A stretch of DNA of 64,000 nt. Source: Chalara sp. BL73 (lineage: Eukaryota; Ascomycota; Leotiomycetes; Helotiales). Of this stretch, positions 43,396 to 56,003 are shown piece by piece. The stretch lies in assembly GCA_918026815.1 (NCBI GenBank), contig CAKJVC010000151.1:1-64000 (forward strand). Direction: 5' to 3'. Every line of letters begins with the position of its first letter. Position 1 is the first letter of the stretch. A program made the position numbers and the translations under genes. Under the pieces are notes generated by a model. The model was not told where the DNA came from and ran no database searches. It saw nothing but the letters and a program-made list of their open reading frames with translations.

Positions 43396-46300
43396 TGGTG
43401 ATAGTTTTTGAGGTTAATAAGGCTCCGAGTCAAGTCTTTTCAATTCGCAGTAGCACGATTTTCATCGTCCATATTCTGCAAAATCACCCGAGATTCTCGA
43501 GGAGGGAAGCCGTCGGTCGGAAAGACTATAGATAAACTGGAGGACTTCCATAAAGTTTCACAGTCCTGAGGTAGCAAGTCAAATGCATTACGTCGAACCA
43601 GGCGCTTAATAGAGGATACATGGCTATGTGATAGACGTCAGCGGGCCACCAAACATCCGGGAAGAAGTGCCAGGATGTAAACCCCGCAACAACTAGCGAG
43701 TATCTTCATGGTTTTTGATGTGATGTGTCTGTTGCCCTCGGCTGCTTTGGTTCACATCTGCTTGTGATTCCATATAAAATGTACATTAATTCGACTTAGT
43801 CCCAAGTACTGTGGGACCTTATGTCCAAGCCCATGCTTGAAACTATCAAATCAAGCAAGGTGTGATAGGCGCAATAGGCCGGTGCGGCAAATGGTATTCT
43901 CCGCACTGCCACATTACCCTATTTGAATGTCACGGTGTGCCAGAACGAGGAATCAATGCGATGCCGTTAAGTGTAGTCCCATGATACCCCAGGAACCCTG
44001 ACAATATCACATGGAGCCGTCTTATAATTCCCTCGCCATTCCGACTTGTCAACGGAGAACAGTTTTCTTTTAAATATAAACGCCTAAAACCTAGAATAAC
44101 ATATGCATGCTAAGCGGTCATACTCCGCAAAGCCAACGTATAGTATTAAGGGCCAAGTGGTGAGTTTTTGGTTTTATAGTGTTTAAATCAAATCTCACCT
44201 AACTGGTCTTAAAATTCTACCTCTATGCATATACTTAGCTTACTCTATTGGTGAGTGACTTGGCTTCGCAAGTTAGCTCATACATAGCCTTAGAGTAATG
44301 ATGGAGGCTCAAATGTTGAGTTTGTCATTTCAGCAGGCATTGCCAATGTCCAGGCCAGCATCATTCCCGTTCCCATATTACTGTTCTCAAATCCTTACAC
44401 TATGATTTATATCTCAGCCTATATAATATTTCTGTGAAAAATAGCATCTTCCTGATTGTAGTTAATCCCAACGAAATTGGTTTTGTCTTGCTGTTGATAC
44501 TCATTCAGAATACAGTCAGGTGTTACGGTATCAGTATGTGAAAGCTGAATACATGCCAAGTTCGGATGCAGGACTCAACAGCGGGGGTAACAACACCCGC
44601 CCATGATCTTGTGAAGGTTGTGGTATAGCTGACTTGGCTGGCTCGCAGTGTTTGATGTCAGTCACGTTTCGCCTTGGAGAAGTTTCAGTTTTCGTCATTG
44701 ATGCTAAATTTACCTTGCAACCCCTATGCTCTAACACTAGTATCTTACCCTTTATTTTCCCACCCCTTGCCCGTTTTTGAATTAATAACAAGGATTCGCT
44801 GTCTAGAATGTTTGCCGAAAATACTTGCCTGGCTTTTTAACGCCGAGGGTACTTTTGCTTATGAATCTGACTTAGCGCCCCCTGTCAAGTTGACTAGATA
44901 GACGAGGATGCGGGGAATGGAGGCTCATTTGAAGCATGTGCAAATCCTTTTTGATGTACAAAAATTTGAGGACCCCAGACAAGTCTATGTGTATTGGCCA
45001 TGCACTTACATCGGCAAATGATCCCCCTCTCATTTGAAGTCAAGCACAAAAGTAACTATGTTTTCAAATAACTATATTACCGCAACTACCATGAAAATTG
45101 CTCAAATTAGTTCTAATATCGATTGATTGTTGTACTGCAAATATTGTTAATTTATATATGAATTTTGCAGTTTTTGATTATCGGGCCGGAAGCTTGGCAC
45201 CGTAACAGTAACTATAAATAGTATTATAAGCTAGAATTAAATAAAATTAAAATACATCAAATATTGATAAAAGGATGAAGCAAATTTACAATTGTACAAT
45301 GGTTTTTATAGTAATTTTTGTATTAATATGGATACTTAAAATTATAGCTCTACTGGACTTGACTCCGATGAGGGGTAACCATTCGCCCTTTGTGATCCCG
45401 AATCGCGAGGGCGCCGCGCCGGACAGCAGCTTTCGGTAGCTTCCCCGCATTATGCAGCCCCCACCCTCGTGTGTTATGTTACTTGGCATTGCGGCAATTA
45501 CTTACTTTTAATAGTGGGCTGCAGTCATGTGATGACGCTCCGCTCGCTAGACTTGTCAGGAATCGGGATCCGTTGGTTTCCACTCCGATTACAAATTAAA
45601 ATATTTAAACAAAATCCTAAAATGAAGGCGATCCAGATGCCTTTCTTTTACATTGGGCCAGAGACGAAATTTATTTACTGAAGCGTGGAAAATTCAACGA
45701 ACGCGTACCATTGGATGCAGGAGGATTCGTGACAAAGTGGTCAAAATAACAATGATAGAATATATCGATGAAAATCTATGTCTAAACTAAAGAGCCGCCT
45801 CTGTTTTATACTTACTCAAGCTTAAACATGATATTATCATCCGGTCTTAGGATATTCTTACCTTCATGAAATGCTACCGGATTTTCGCCTCACAAGGATA
45901 TCGGTTAGTGGATTGAGAGGCGGTTGGTGATGGCAGAGCGGGGTCGACATATGGGGACTGAACCAGACAGGCGCACGGGCCTAAGTTTACTGAGTCATTG
46001 TTAGAAATAGGATCTCTCGGGCAGGGAATTAATTGAAAGATCTTTGAGGGTATCACGGCGACAGAATACAGGCTTGTAGGAGCGTTACAGATGATGATAT
46101 TGTCTACAGTTCTGAGCCGTAAATATATGGGGAAAGAGATTTTCTAGCTCCTTGGCCTACATTACGTGACAGCTTGGATACATCACGTGTAAATACACTA
46201 GTAAATTCTGTACAGGATATCTGGAGCTGCTTCTATATTATAGTAATTATATTTTTTGCAGTTTCATGTTTATGATCACTTGTAAACCGATCCTATACGC

Positions 46301-46480
46301 GAACCGGCCCCGAAGCGCTATAGGATCACTGCATTCCCTTATTCATTTTTGAGGTTTTTTTACATAAGAGCATTATGTAATTCCTAATCCTACTTTCACA
46401 GCATTTCTTTGAACCTTATCAATGCGCAGTTACAGCTTTATTTGCCCTTACCTTGTTGCCTCGCCCCTGGGAGACTCAGC
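43396..46480. other. 3-kb gene-free, AT-rich stretch
   Basis: I see no gene. Around 46130-46172 a scrap ending ACGTGACA shares AGAGATTTTCTAGCTCCT-GGCCTA with the insert inside LTR B at about 6030-6060. It is probably the 3' end of another LTR family. A GC-richer island lies at 45360-45480 without coding sense. Confidence 0.45.
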
Positions 46481-47325
46481 TGCAATGTCTTTTACATACG
46501 ATCCTCTTAATAAACTCCCAGATCCTCAAGACCTCTAGAGAAGTGTTATATCCAAACGGCCACGGAGATCATAGGTCAGACGAGAAACTTGGACATACTT
46601 AACGTCCCAGCTGAGTTATTTACTCAAACACGCCCTTTTCCGTCCTGGTGCCTAACTGGAAACTTTCGGAACCGCCTACAGGAGAATCTTCATTTTCCGA
46701 TATTGCAAGGATGTTTGTAAGCAGATTTAACGATAAATTGTATTCTTTTTCAGCGAGCCCAGTCCGGTTACTTGCATATCCCCCGTTAGTTAGTCAGGAA
46801 GCTTTTCAGGTTAACGGCATGTGTAGCGACACAATTATAGAAATTACAAAAGAGCTCCAAGGAATTCGTCAGTTATCTGTCAATCTTGAAGACTTGACTG
46901 TAAGGACTACCCTGAAGACCTGGTGGAGAAATCTTCAAGATAACGGTGCTGCCCTACATGTTCTTTGCGAATGGGAGAGCCTGGCGGCTCCAGTGACTAT
47001 ATATCCAACGAACGAGCGTGTGGAGCACGTCTTGTGCTGGGTCCTTCATCTTGGAAACTGTGATAATAGTTTCCAAGATACCTATGCACAATTTCGCCGT
47101 TTCTGGAACCTTGTGCCCCAACTAGCGAAAATCATTGGATGGTTTAAACCACTTGGCAGGTCCGTCAAGATTGTCCGCATTTTTTACAGGCTCCTTTTAA
47201 GCCAAATATTAACTTTTTATCATTTGAGAGATTTTGCGTATATCTTTGGTTATAGGCTTGCGAAGACGGAAAAGGGCTACCTAGCCCTCGTACCTGGCAC
47301 AGGTTCTGAGGCCATTGGCCACTAG
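46480..47325 (+). pseudogene. HET-family protein, C-terminal half, frameshifted
   Basis: The frame at about 46540-46650 reads TATEIIGQTRNLDILNVPAE and runs into PFPSW. The long frame from about 46651 then resumes PNWKLSEPP, LLAYPPLVSQEAFQVNGMCS, LCEWESLAA and YRLAKTEKGYLALVPG. This order (NLDIL, PSWVPNW, VNGMCSDTI, GYLALVP) is that of the region after the HET domain in heterokaryon-incompatibility proteins. The PSW/PNW join has lost one base (TCCTGG-TGCCTAACTGG), which breaks the frame. The N-terminal HET domain itself is absent or decayed upstream. Without the frameshift the 225-aa frame could still be translated as a fragment. Confidence 0.62.
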
Positions 47326-47752
47326 TCCCAATTAAGGAACACACGCGAGCTGGCCACGTGCGAACCATGGCACGGATAGACAGATTAATGAGTGAAAAAA
47401 TTGCTGGATCATCTTTCCCAGCTATCGCGTTTCATAATACGCGATGCCGACAAGCATGTATACCGAGGACATGTGGCCTTGGCAAATTCCGAGGCTGGAT
47501 AATGACATTGCTTGAAACAAAACAAAGAGAGGCAATTTGCGGGTTCGGCATTTGAAGAGATAGCGCTAGTCCAAAAGCGCTTTAGCCTATCTAGCCTCGG
47601 CGCGCCAGTGTCACCAAACGCAAGAATCCCGTCTTAAGGCCTGCCTGCCTATTGCCCTTTTCGACACGAAATCAAAATTACCCTGAAACTCAATTCTCAA
47701 TCCCAAAAACCTCCAGCCTCATAATCTCCTCTTGAGAACTCCCTCCGTGACC
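47326..47752. other. gene-free stretch
   Basis: No gene seen between the HET relic and the next gene. Confidence 0.4.
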
Positions 47753-48478
47753 ATGGCCCGAACCCGAATCACCAAGCCAAAAGTAGTCATCGATCCAATC
47801 CGCACGCACGATCTTATACCCGCCGTAGCCATCTATACCGTCGCCGACTCGGAACCCATCAAATGCCCCCTCTTCTCGTACCAAGTTTACGACGTCTCGC
47901 CTCACCAGCCCTCCAGAACCCGCGCCATGACGGTCGCCGTCCAGCTCCACGAGGGCACGATCGTGAAGCGCGGTCGAAATTCCGAGTTTCCGCAACGAAT
48001 TGATGTCTACAGCTTCCCATTGCCTTTTGATTGCGCCGAAGATGAGAAGGCGGCATTATGTATTAAGCATCAGCGGGCCGAGATAGACGCAAGGGCGAAA
48101 TCCGGGACGACGGATTTCTTCATGCAGCCGACCTTCTCGGAGGAGGGCTACCAGCGAAGCTTTTTCATTATTGACTCTTCGATGGAAGAGTTTGAGGGCA
48201 GAGGCTTTTTGAGCGTGGGGTATGACCAGAAGGTGCCGAACGAGCAGCGGGAGGAAGATGATCAGCTGCCGGAGATTAGCGTGGGGAGGACAAAGGATAT
48301 GAGCAGATGGTATCTGAACCCAGAGCATGCGGAAAAGAGACTCGAAGGGCGACCGCCTGTTATGGAGGCGCTTGGATTGGTTATGGGATCGAGAGAGGAT
48401 ATAGTCCAGTGGTTTTATCAGTCATATGTTAAGGAGGGAACCATTTACGAGGATATCAAAAAGGCAAATCAAAATTGA
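47753..48478 (+). CDS. hypothetical protein, 241 aa
   Basis: Single exon from a well-placed ATG (GACCATGGCC). The composition is balanced, with no signal peptide, membrane segment or repeats. Phrases such as ECP-free IDVYSFPLPF, FEGRGFLSVGYDQ and MSRWYLNPEHAEKRLEG look like a folded cytosolic or nuclear protein, but I do not recognise the family. It ends 79 bp before the chitinase stop, tail to tail. GC-rich, codon-biased sequence through the frame supports a true gene. Confidence 0.7.
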   Translation: MARTRITKPKVVIDPIRTHDLIPAVAIYTVADSEPIKCPLFSYQVYDVSPHQPSRTRAMTVAVQLHEGTIVKRGRNSEFPQRIDVYSFPLPFDCAEDEKAALCIKHQRAEIDARAKSGTTDFFMQPTFSEEGYQRSFFIIDSSMEEFEGRGFLSVGYDQKVPNEQREEDDQLPEISVGRTKDMSRWYLNPEHAEKRLEGRPPVMEALGLVMGSREDIVQWFYQSYVKEGTIYEDIKKANQN

Positions 48479-48557
48479 GATTTGTATAGCGTTAGTTATA
48501 TCTATCTAGACTTGGGTAGCAGTGATATTCCATCCGAGTATTCAGCCCACATTGAGG

Positions 48558-51500
48558 TTATATCCGCGTCGGAGATCCAATGTCCACCTGATTACTGTTG
48601 CGATCTAAAGTCATGGGAGTGTATCCATATGCCCCATACTTATTATTCACGTCTCCCGTTGCCGGCCGCGGGAACGTCATCTGGGCTGCCGTAGCCATTC
48701 CACCCAGTGCCCAGGTTGCAGTGAACCAGTTCTTCCCAGATTGCTGATCATCTGGTAACCACCTATTCTCATATTCGGTCTGCGCATCCTTAGACCACTG
48801 CGTAGCTACCGATTCAATCGACCTCAGCTCCAGATCAATCCAGTACGCATACAACGACCGCATCGAGGCGATGCCCCCGGGCTGTGTGTTCACCGGTTCC
48901 CCCGGGCGGCCTTGACCCCACTGGTATTCGTTGTCGAAGACGTAGAAAACAAGATCGATCCAATTTGAAACTCGCATCCATTTGTTCCATATGGCTTCAT
49001 CAACTGCGGACGTACCAGCACCTGCGGGTGCGTACTTGAGAAATTGGAACATTCCTGATCCCTATGCTTTGTTAGCATTTCCCTTTGGGGATTTCACATC
49101 AAGGAAGAATGCGTACATATCTAACGCCAACCTTTGCTTGCGTAGGATTCATCGGCCCGTTACCATCATTGCCTGTCCCGGTGAGTGATGGTGCCCCACC
49201 ACCAAACCATATCTTCTTAGCTCCGTTGATAAGTCCCGATATCAAGGCAAGATTCACCTCTGTACGTGCTACAGGAAGCTGGCCAGTTGAACGCCCGAAT
49301 CCATAGCCCAATATTTCAGCCACGTCTGACCCCCCCGCAGGTATGCCCAAGTTTAGGGCCTGGCCATTAGGCGTAGCGGCATTGGTACCCGTCAAATCAA
49401 AGGCTCCAAATCCAGAGTTTTGATCATCCCCTAACAGTACTTCGGCAATCCAGATTGTTGATGGCATTTGATAATGCGGAGCAGTTGCAGTAGCTAACCA
49501 GTTGAAAAATCTTTGGAGGGTCTGAGCTTCGTAGACGTGGTCGGCTAGAATTGATCAGCATTGATAATTGTTGTAAGCATACGCCAGTGGGTCCAGGAGC
49601 GAGCTTGCTCCGCCACTGAGACAAAGAATACGTTCCCGTCTATTGCAAAACATTATTCTTGAATTAATGTCCCAGGTTGTTAGCAGGAGCATCACCCATT
49701 CCTACGCCCCGCTAGTGATACAATATGGTGAACTGAAGGGAGGGAAAGGTAGAAATATAAGAAAAGCCCGAGACTTACTTTGAAAGCTTGAGATGCTGTC
49801 AAGTTGGCTTTTGCTAACTCTGGAAATATCTGCTGTACAAGGGTTCTTTTGCAACGGATAGGTATAATACTTTGCAACATTTGAACGTCCGGAGGCTTCA
49901 CCGCAAGCAGGATATGTCCCTAAGTCGATGGTGTACTGGGTGCCACCTAATGTGATCGAAATATCTTTTGGATCGAAGCGTGGTTGAAGAATGTGCGTCT
50001 GGTTACCCGTACCATCCCAATCGTCATACCAGCTTCTGGCAGAAAGAGAAGACGGCGAGCAACTGTCCTCCATGGGATCACCATATGAAGAAGGCAGCAA
50101 GCAAGAATCAGCTCTCGATCTTAGATCAGCAAACCCTCGGGGATATAAGTTCAACTCATCGTCATCTTCGTCCAGGCAAAGTGGGCAGGTAGATATGTTT
50201 GATGACCCAGTCTCATCGCCTTCCGAGGAGGGACAGCTTAGCTGAGGGATATGGATTAAGGGACCAACAGTGGTGGATCTTTTTGATAGCGCTGGTGAGT
50301 ATCGTGTTGCAACATCTTCTGGAAGCTCGAGATAAGCGGTACTATTTAGGTAGTCTAACTCACTCAGGTCTCGGCTAGAGATAGGGCAGGTCCTTTCAAT
50401 AATGCCAACAGCCGGTAAGCTATACAAAGAATATTGAGAGACCCCGCCTGGGAGAAGCCATCCAATTGAGGAAGGAACAGAAAGTTGTGCATATAAATCA
50501 GCACCCGCGTTGGCTCCGTAGCAAACCTCGGTGGTGGCTGGCGAATAGGTAGCCGAAGCATAGAGTTGTACGTAGCCGTCTGCAACTAAACTAACGGTAG
50601 CAGGGTCTATCGAAATGAACTTTTGATTGAATTCAATGCCAAAGCTAACCATCGGCTTGATGTGGGCTGTAATTTGGCCGTTTGCGGCAATGCTGTAGTC
50701 AATTTTGGTGGTCCCAACATCTTGTGTTCCATCCTGGCTAGGGTTCTCGAGATCTTGTGGGTCCTCGGTAGAAGACTGGTCGGGGAACGCTAGCTGGGTG
50801 TCCCATTTGGCTAAGACAGTCTCTGCTTGGAATTTACCGCTAAGCGTCAGGTCCATGTTGACACTACCAAAAAGGCGGAAGTTGGGTCCCTGTTAGAGTA
50901 GTAAGCTTCAAATCTGGATAGTTCATTATTTTAGATTTAATATTATAGAACGTACCACAGTAAGAATTCCAGGAACTGAGAAAGTCGCTCCAAAATTCTC
51001 GAGACCAAAGAGCTCAATGTCTCCAGTGTCGTAAGAAGCCGAAACCAGGGCGTCAATAGTAAACAAAGCTGTGATTGTTCCCGAATTTTTGAAGTACAGA
51101 TAGGACTGGCTCAAATCTGGCGGCAAGCCCAAGTTTGCAACTATTGTAAAACCAAATGATGTATCGATAACTGCATTCATTTGGGCTTCAACGAGCAAGC
51201 TAGCAGCAACGTCCACGCCATCAATATTGCACTGGTATGTTTCGTCGAGAAGAACGATATTGATCGCCTCGGCGATAGAGTGCGTGATTGCCGGAGGGGT
51301 AGCAACAACAGTAAAAAGACCCTTTAGCCATTCCACGACTGAGCTTCCGAACCACCGCTCGTGGAGTTCGGCTCGAGTGATGAGGCCTGCTTCGTGGTCT
51401 CTCAAATCTTCCGCCCATGATTCTTCAAGATAGCGTTTATGATTACCATCGAACTCCTAGAAGTATGTTAGCTCTATTCAAAGTGACGAAAAGTATATCC

Positions 51501-54500
51501 TTACTTTGAGCGATCTTTTGCCCTTACGTCTCGTTTGTCCTGGGCTGTCAACTACTTTGTTCCAATACCCCTCTTCGTTGCTATAATCCAGACGCCATTG
51601 CGTTGTGCCTAGATCAGTATCTCTCGGAACTCTCCGGAAGTCATAGTCAAACTTTAAATCGAAGATAATGGGATCTGGGTTCGTAGTTCTCTTTGTGATA
51701 TGGCTAGGTATAGACTGGTTGGCTGATGGTTGCAAGTCAATGGCAACGGCATAACGTCCCGGTCCGCAACCCTTTGGCATTTCCAGAATAGTTCCTGGGA
51801 CCCCGTAGCCAAGATAAATCTTGTTGCAATTTGTGTTTTCAGAGTCGTCATTGCAAAACATTCGCACCGTTTGTTCCTCTTCAGAGACTTCATTGTTGCA
51901 ATCAAAAACTTCCCAATGGGAACCATCTCTCTTGTCTATCGATGTTTGAATCTCGACTGGGGATGCCATGACAAAAAAACCAAAAGCAGCATCATTTGGC
52001 TCGTCGTCTCCAAGAGCTTGCTCACCTCCACCCCATGTATCGTCGACGGAGAGCTTGAACTTAGCATCTGCATCATCCCCAGTTGGTGGGTTCTTGAATA
52101 GATATTCCAAGGGAACTGGTAAGAAAGGTTGCTCCCCGTCAGGTGTCTCGCAGCAGAAGACCCTAATAATGGTGAGCTACGTGGATATTGAAATATTGGA
52201 GAGTTATGACTGACCTGTCTCTGCTTAGCTGAATGCCACAGGTCTCACCACCGCCATCGTATGAGGCTGTAAGCTCAATCTCGGTATTGAAAGCGCAGAC
52301 ATTATCATAGCAACTTCCAGGTTTGCCTTGCCAATGACAAGTGTCGGGCCCGAACGTGGTATCGCTTGGACAACTGTAGAGACCAATTAACCCAGCTTTT
52401 CATTCCTCACATTATTACAGAGAAGGTAAGGAGAGGAATGCTTGTAAGGCGTGGGCCTCCAAAATTTAACATAAACAAACGTTGAAGGACAGTGTAACAC
52501 ATACCAAATTTGCATCGGCTCTAGGACACAATTGTCGTAGAATTCTCCTGCTACAGAGACCTCGTCACTATTACACGAACCTCCGCAGCCCGTTTGCCGA
52601 CAACCAGTTTCTTTCCCCGCCTAAAAAGCGCATTGAATTAGTCGCAATGCCCACAGTTCGCATTTTAAGTAGTGAGGTGGAAGAAGGCTTACCGGAACTT
52701 CGCAGCAATAAACTTTGTTCCCGTCTTTGCACCTAGAACCATCGCCCCACCTCCCAGAGCTATTAGTTTAAGTAGAACATGAATCACGGATATGAGCTTA
52801 CGGGTTTTGCTCCATTGCAACTTCATTGGCGTGACATCTCCCATTACAATATTTCGGATTTCCTCGCCATGTGCAGGTGGATGGATCCGGGGCCGACGTC
52901 ACCGGGCAGCACAACTTGCTCGTACCTTGCTTTCCATATGCATCATCGCATGGCTGAGTAACAATTATGACCTCTCCGCTATTGCAGCTGCCGTTGCAGT
53001 CACTCAAATGGCCTAAAATTGTGTTAGTACAGTAATGAAGATGCAGGGTTTCTAGTCACAAACATTGACCACTCTGAACCTGCTGCCAGTACGTGGAATC
53101 AGTGGTATTGTCAAAGAAAGCGTTCAATGTCTTAGGATAAAGAAGGCCTTGCATAGCTTGGAGGTCACTCGTGTCTTGGTCAATGGCCCAAATAGACAGA
53201 CCACCCAGACCTTGTGAGTTTGCCCACTTGATCTTCTGTTGGAAAGTGTCTTGATCATCATAGCTGACCCATTGATCATTATCCCATGTAATATATTTGA
53301 CGGCGGCTTCCGTATCCCAATACGGAGTGATGTCGTATTTTGTGATTATCTGCGTAATTTCATTGAAAGATAATATGCCCGAGGATTGAGTGCACTGATT
53401 GTTGACAAGTCAGTCGTGTCGGCGTACTTCAGCAAAGGGAAAGACTCACAGTGCCGGCAGTAGCCCCCCCTTTGAAGGGACATCCCGGCTGCCAACACGA
53501 AGAATCCGACAGCTGAAAACTCCGTCCGTAGAACCCAACTCCTAGATTGATTTTGGATGGGTCAACACCAACACGCCAGAAGAGGTCCAGCGCTTCCTCA
53601 ATCTCGGTCAAATTCGTGTGCGCCAAAATAATACTTCCGATCTGGTCTTTTGGTCCATCCCAAGTCCCATGGAGGTCATATGACATGAGATTTGTAAAAT
53701 CAACATACGCCATCATTGTGAACAGGTCAAAATTCTGAAGATAGTAATAGGAAGAGGGTGTTGTGCACGATACCACGTAGTCCAAACCCGTTTCATATTT
53801 TTTGACGGATATTTCAGCCAGCAGCAAAGCGTAATTTCCTCCATCACCAGGACTCCCTCCTCTGTCCCCGGCTCCGGGATCTGACGCACTTTCTCAGTGG
53901 ACTACATTTTTCAGAGCTGGAAGAGAAGAGGCTTACATTCCCAATCAAAGTCCACGCCATCAAAGCCGTACTGCATCAAAAATGAGAATAGATTGTCAAT
54001 GAATTTAGCGCGCTTGGCTGTTGTGCTAACCATGTCCGAGTAAACAGGCTGAGTGTCGGTTCCATTGTCTGTAAATGACCAACCGCCAAGCGAAATCATC
54101 ATTTTGACATTAGGGTTCTGTGACTTCATTGTCAATATCTGAGTGAGTATATCACCATTAATATCAGTGCCTGGCATTGGGGTAATTTCGTAGGTGCTGG
54201 GTGTAATGTAACCAAAGGACACGACCAAGTGGGTCAAAGATCCGACAGGAACGTTGTCGAGTTGGGGATTGATAGCTGAGCAACTAGACCAGTATTGCCA
54301 CGACTCGTAGTAACCAACAATTCGAGACTGCACGTCGCCGTTTGTTGACCCAGAGCTTGTCGGCATTTCGCAGTTGCTTTGGCAATCCTTAACAAACCAT
54401 CAGCTCTAGAAATTTGGAGAGGTTTAAAAACCATACATTCTCACAGAAGTCGGTAGTTGTACCACAGAATCCGTATTGAGAGCAGCAGACCTGCAAGGCA

Positions 54501-54996
54501 CAGGTAGCATTGACAACCTCTGCATCTTTACCGCATTCCGCAAAAGCGTTACAGTTGCTCCAGCAGATCTCATTAGGAGTTATGCGGTCGCCACAATAAT
54601 CCGATCCGTAACCACAGTTTCCGGTTTTCGCACAGCAGGCACCTAAGTCCGATTTAGTGAGATGTGAGAAAAAGCGTTGCGTTTGGAAGACTGACCATTT
54701 GAGCAAGGGGTGTCTTCATCACAAGTATTGTCTCTTTTGGCAAGCAGATGAGTTGGTGGCACTATCGAACAAGACTTGGCAAGAGTTTCTTGTCCACGGG
54801 TCTTGATTGAGTAGTCGAACGGGGGTGGCAAATTTGGACAGGTCTCAGGTGGCCGGCTCTCGCCGGCCTCCTTCAGGTGATCGCGTTTCTCGTGGAGAGC
54901 TCGATGTACATGGTGGCGGGGAAAGGTAAGGACAGTCGAGAATAAAGAGAAAGAAAGGATTAAGCAGAGGTAAGAGGATAATAAAGATGGTGCCAT
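48558..54996 (-). CDS. GH18 chitinase, large modular (killer-toxin-subunit-like, subgroup C type)
   Basis: Model: complement(join(48558..49061,49132..49544,49583..49639,49779..50889,50956..51456,51505..52162,52215..52373,52505..52620,52693..52759,52802..53012,53064..53394,53450..53880,53937..54387,54437..54642,54696..54996)); 15 exons, all phases consistent, 1,838 aa. A signal peptide covers about residues 1-24. Hevein-type chitin-binding modules (CBM18) lie at about 101-176, with cysteine-rich TGNCGYGSDYCG and CCSQYGFCGTTTDFC. GH18 spans about 191-570: RIVGYYESW, then LVVSFGYI, then the catalytic DGVDFDWE at 312-319 (Glu319), then YGRSFQL and GLGGLSIWAID. A Cys-rich stretch (575-760) and about 1,000 residues of beta-rich and C-terminal sequence follow. 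It is a secreted endo-type chitinase predicted to act on fungal or arthropod chitin. It is divergent from the LysM gene. Confidence 0.88.
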
Positions 54997-56003
54997 TTCC
55001 GCGAACGAATGAAACGAAAATGGCGAGTATGGATTGGCCTAGATGGTCCCAAGGAATGGACAGAACTGAGAAGTCCCGAAGCTTATGAAGAACAGAAAGT
55101 TGAGCGAAAAGAGAGCGAATACAATATAGACTCAATGCTATCGGAGGCTGACTGACTGTGGGGCAGCGCCGAGACTCGTTTCCTGGGGGTTGATGCTTAT
55201 CATTTCCAAGGCTCGGTTAAGGAGAGAACCGGTCGAGGGTTGGACGGCAAGACATGGTAGCATCGGACAGGGACTTTTGCAACTTAGTTAAGGATATCGC
55301 TGTACAAGCGGGTGAATGATGGCCTCGAAAATCCATAGACTCTCGGCGCTTGCGGAAATTGGACGATAAGTGGGGTAAATTGGGACTGTATTTGGGCGAA
55401 AACGTAGGGGGGTCCGGGAAGAGTGCGTAAGCCGCTACGCTGCGGCCAGGCGGGAACTCTGCGAAGCGGATTAGCCATCTATCGGGGGAACACCCAAACC
55501 ATATACTTCACTGTTTACATGTAAAGAGGCCACCAAATTGATTAATCGCGCTACTACTACTACTACTACTGCTGCTGCTGCTACAATCCAATGCCCGATA
55601 ATCCTGTATTTGATTCTACTAACAAAGCGACCCCTTGGCTTAATAAGGCCCTCCGGGCGGTGCACACGGCTGGTAGGGCAACTATCCGCTCAGGGGGGCC
55701 CCTATTCAATAATCCAACACCAATTTCGTTGGCCGAATATCACGCACAGCTTACTTCCAGGATCCAAAGTAAGCTTTTCAGCCAGTGCCAGTAAACGTCC
55801 GGATCTGCCAGGGGTGTGGGCATGGGGACGGGAAAGATGAGGATGTTCGAACCTACTACCCCTCTTTGAGCGCCAGCAGGCGGCTTTCTAACACACGAAT
55901 TCCTGCTCTGCCTAGGAATCTCTTTATTCCCCAATTTATTTCCTTTATTCAGTACAACTCTTCGTTGTCCTTCACTCGTTAACCAATACTCGTTTATGGT
56001 GCA
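54997..56003. promoter_or_regulatory. shared 1-kb promoter region of chitinase and LysM genes
   Basis: Divergent intergenic region. It contains a trinucleotide run at 55551-55582. Short overlapping frames inside have no motif. It likely holds control sites for both genes. Confidence 0.5.
55551..55582. repeat. CTA/CTG microsatellite
   Basis: About seven CTA units followed by four GCT units. It lies midway in the divergent promoter and may be variable in length between strains. Confidence 0.85.
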
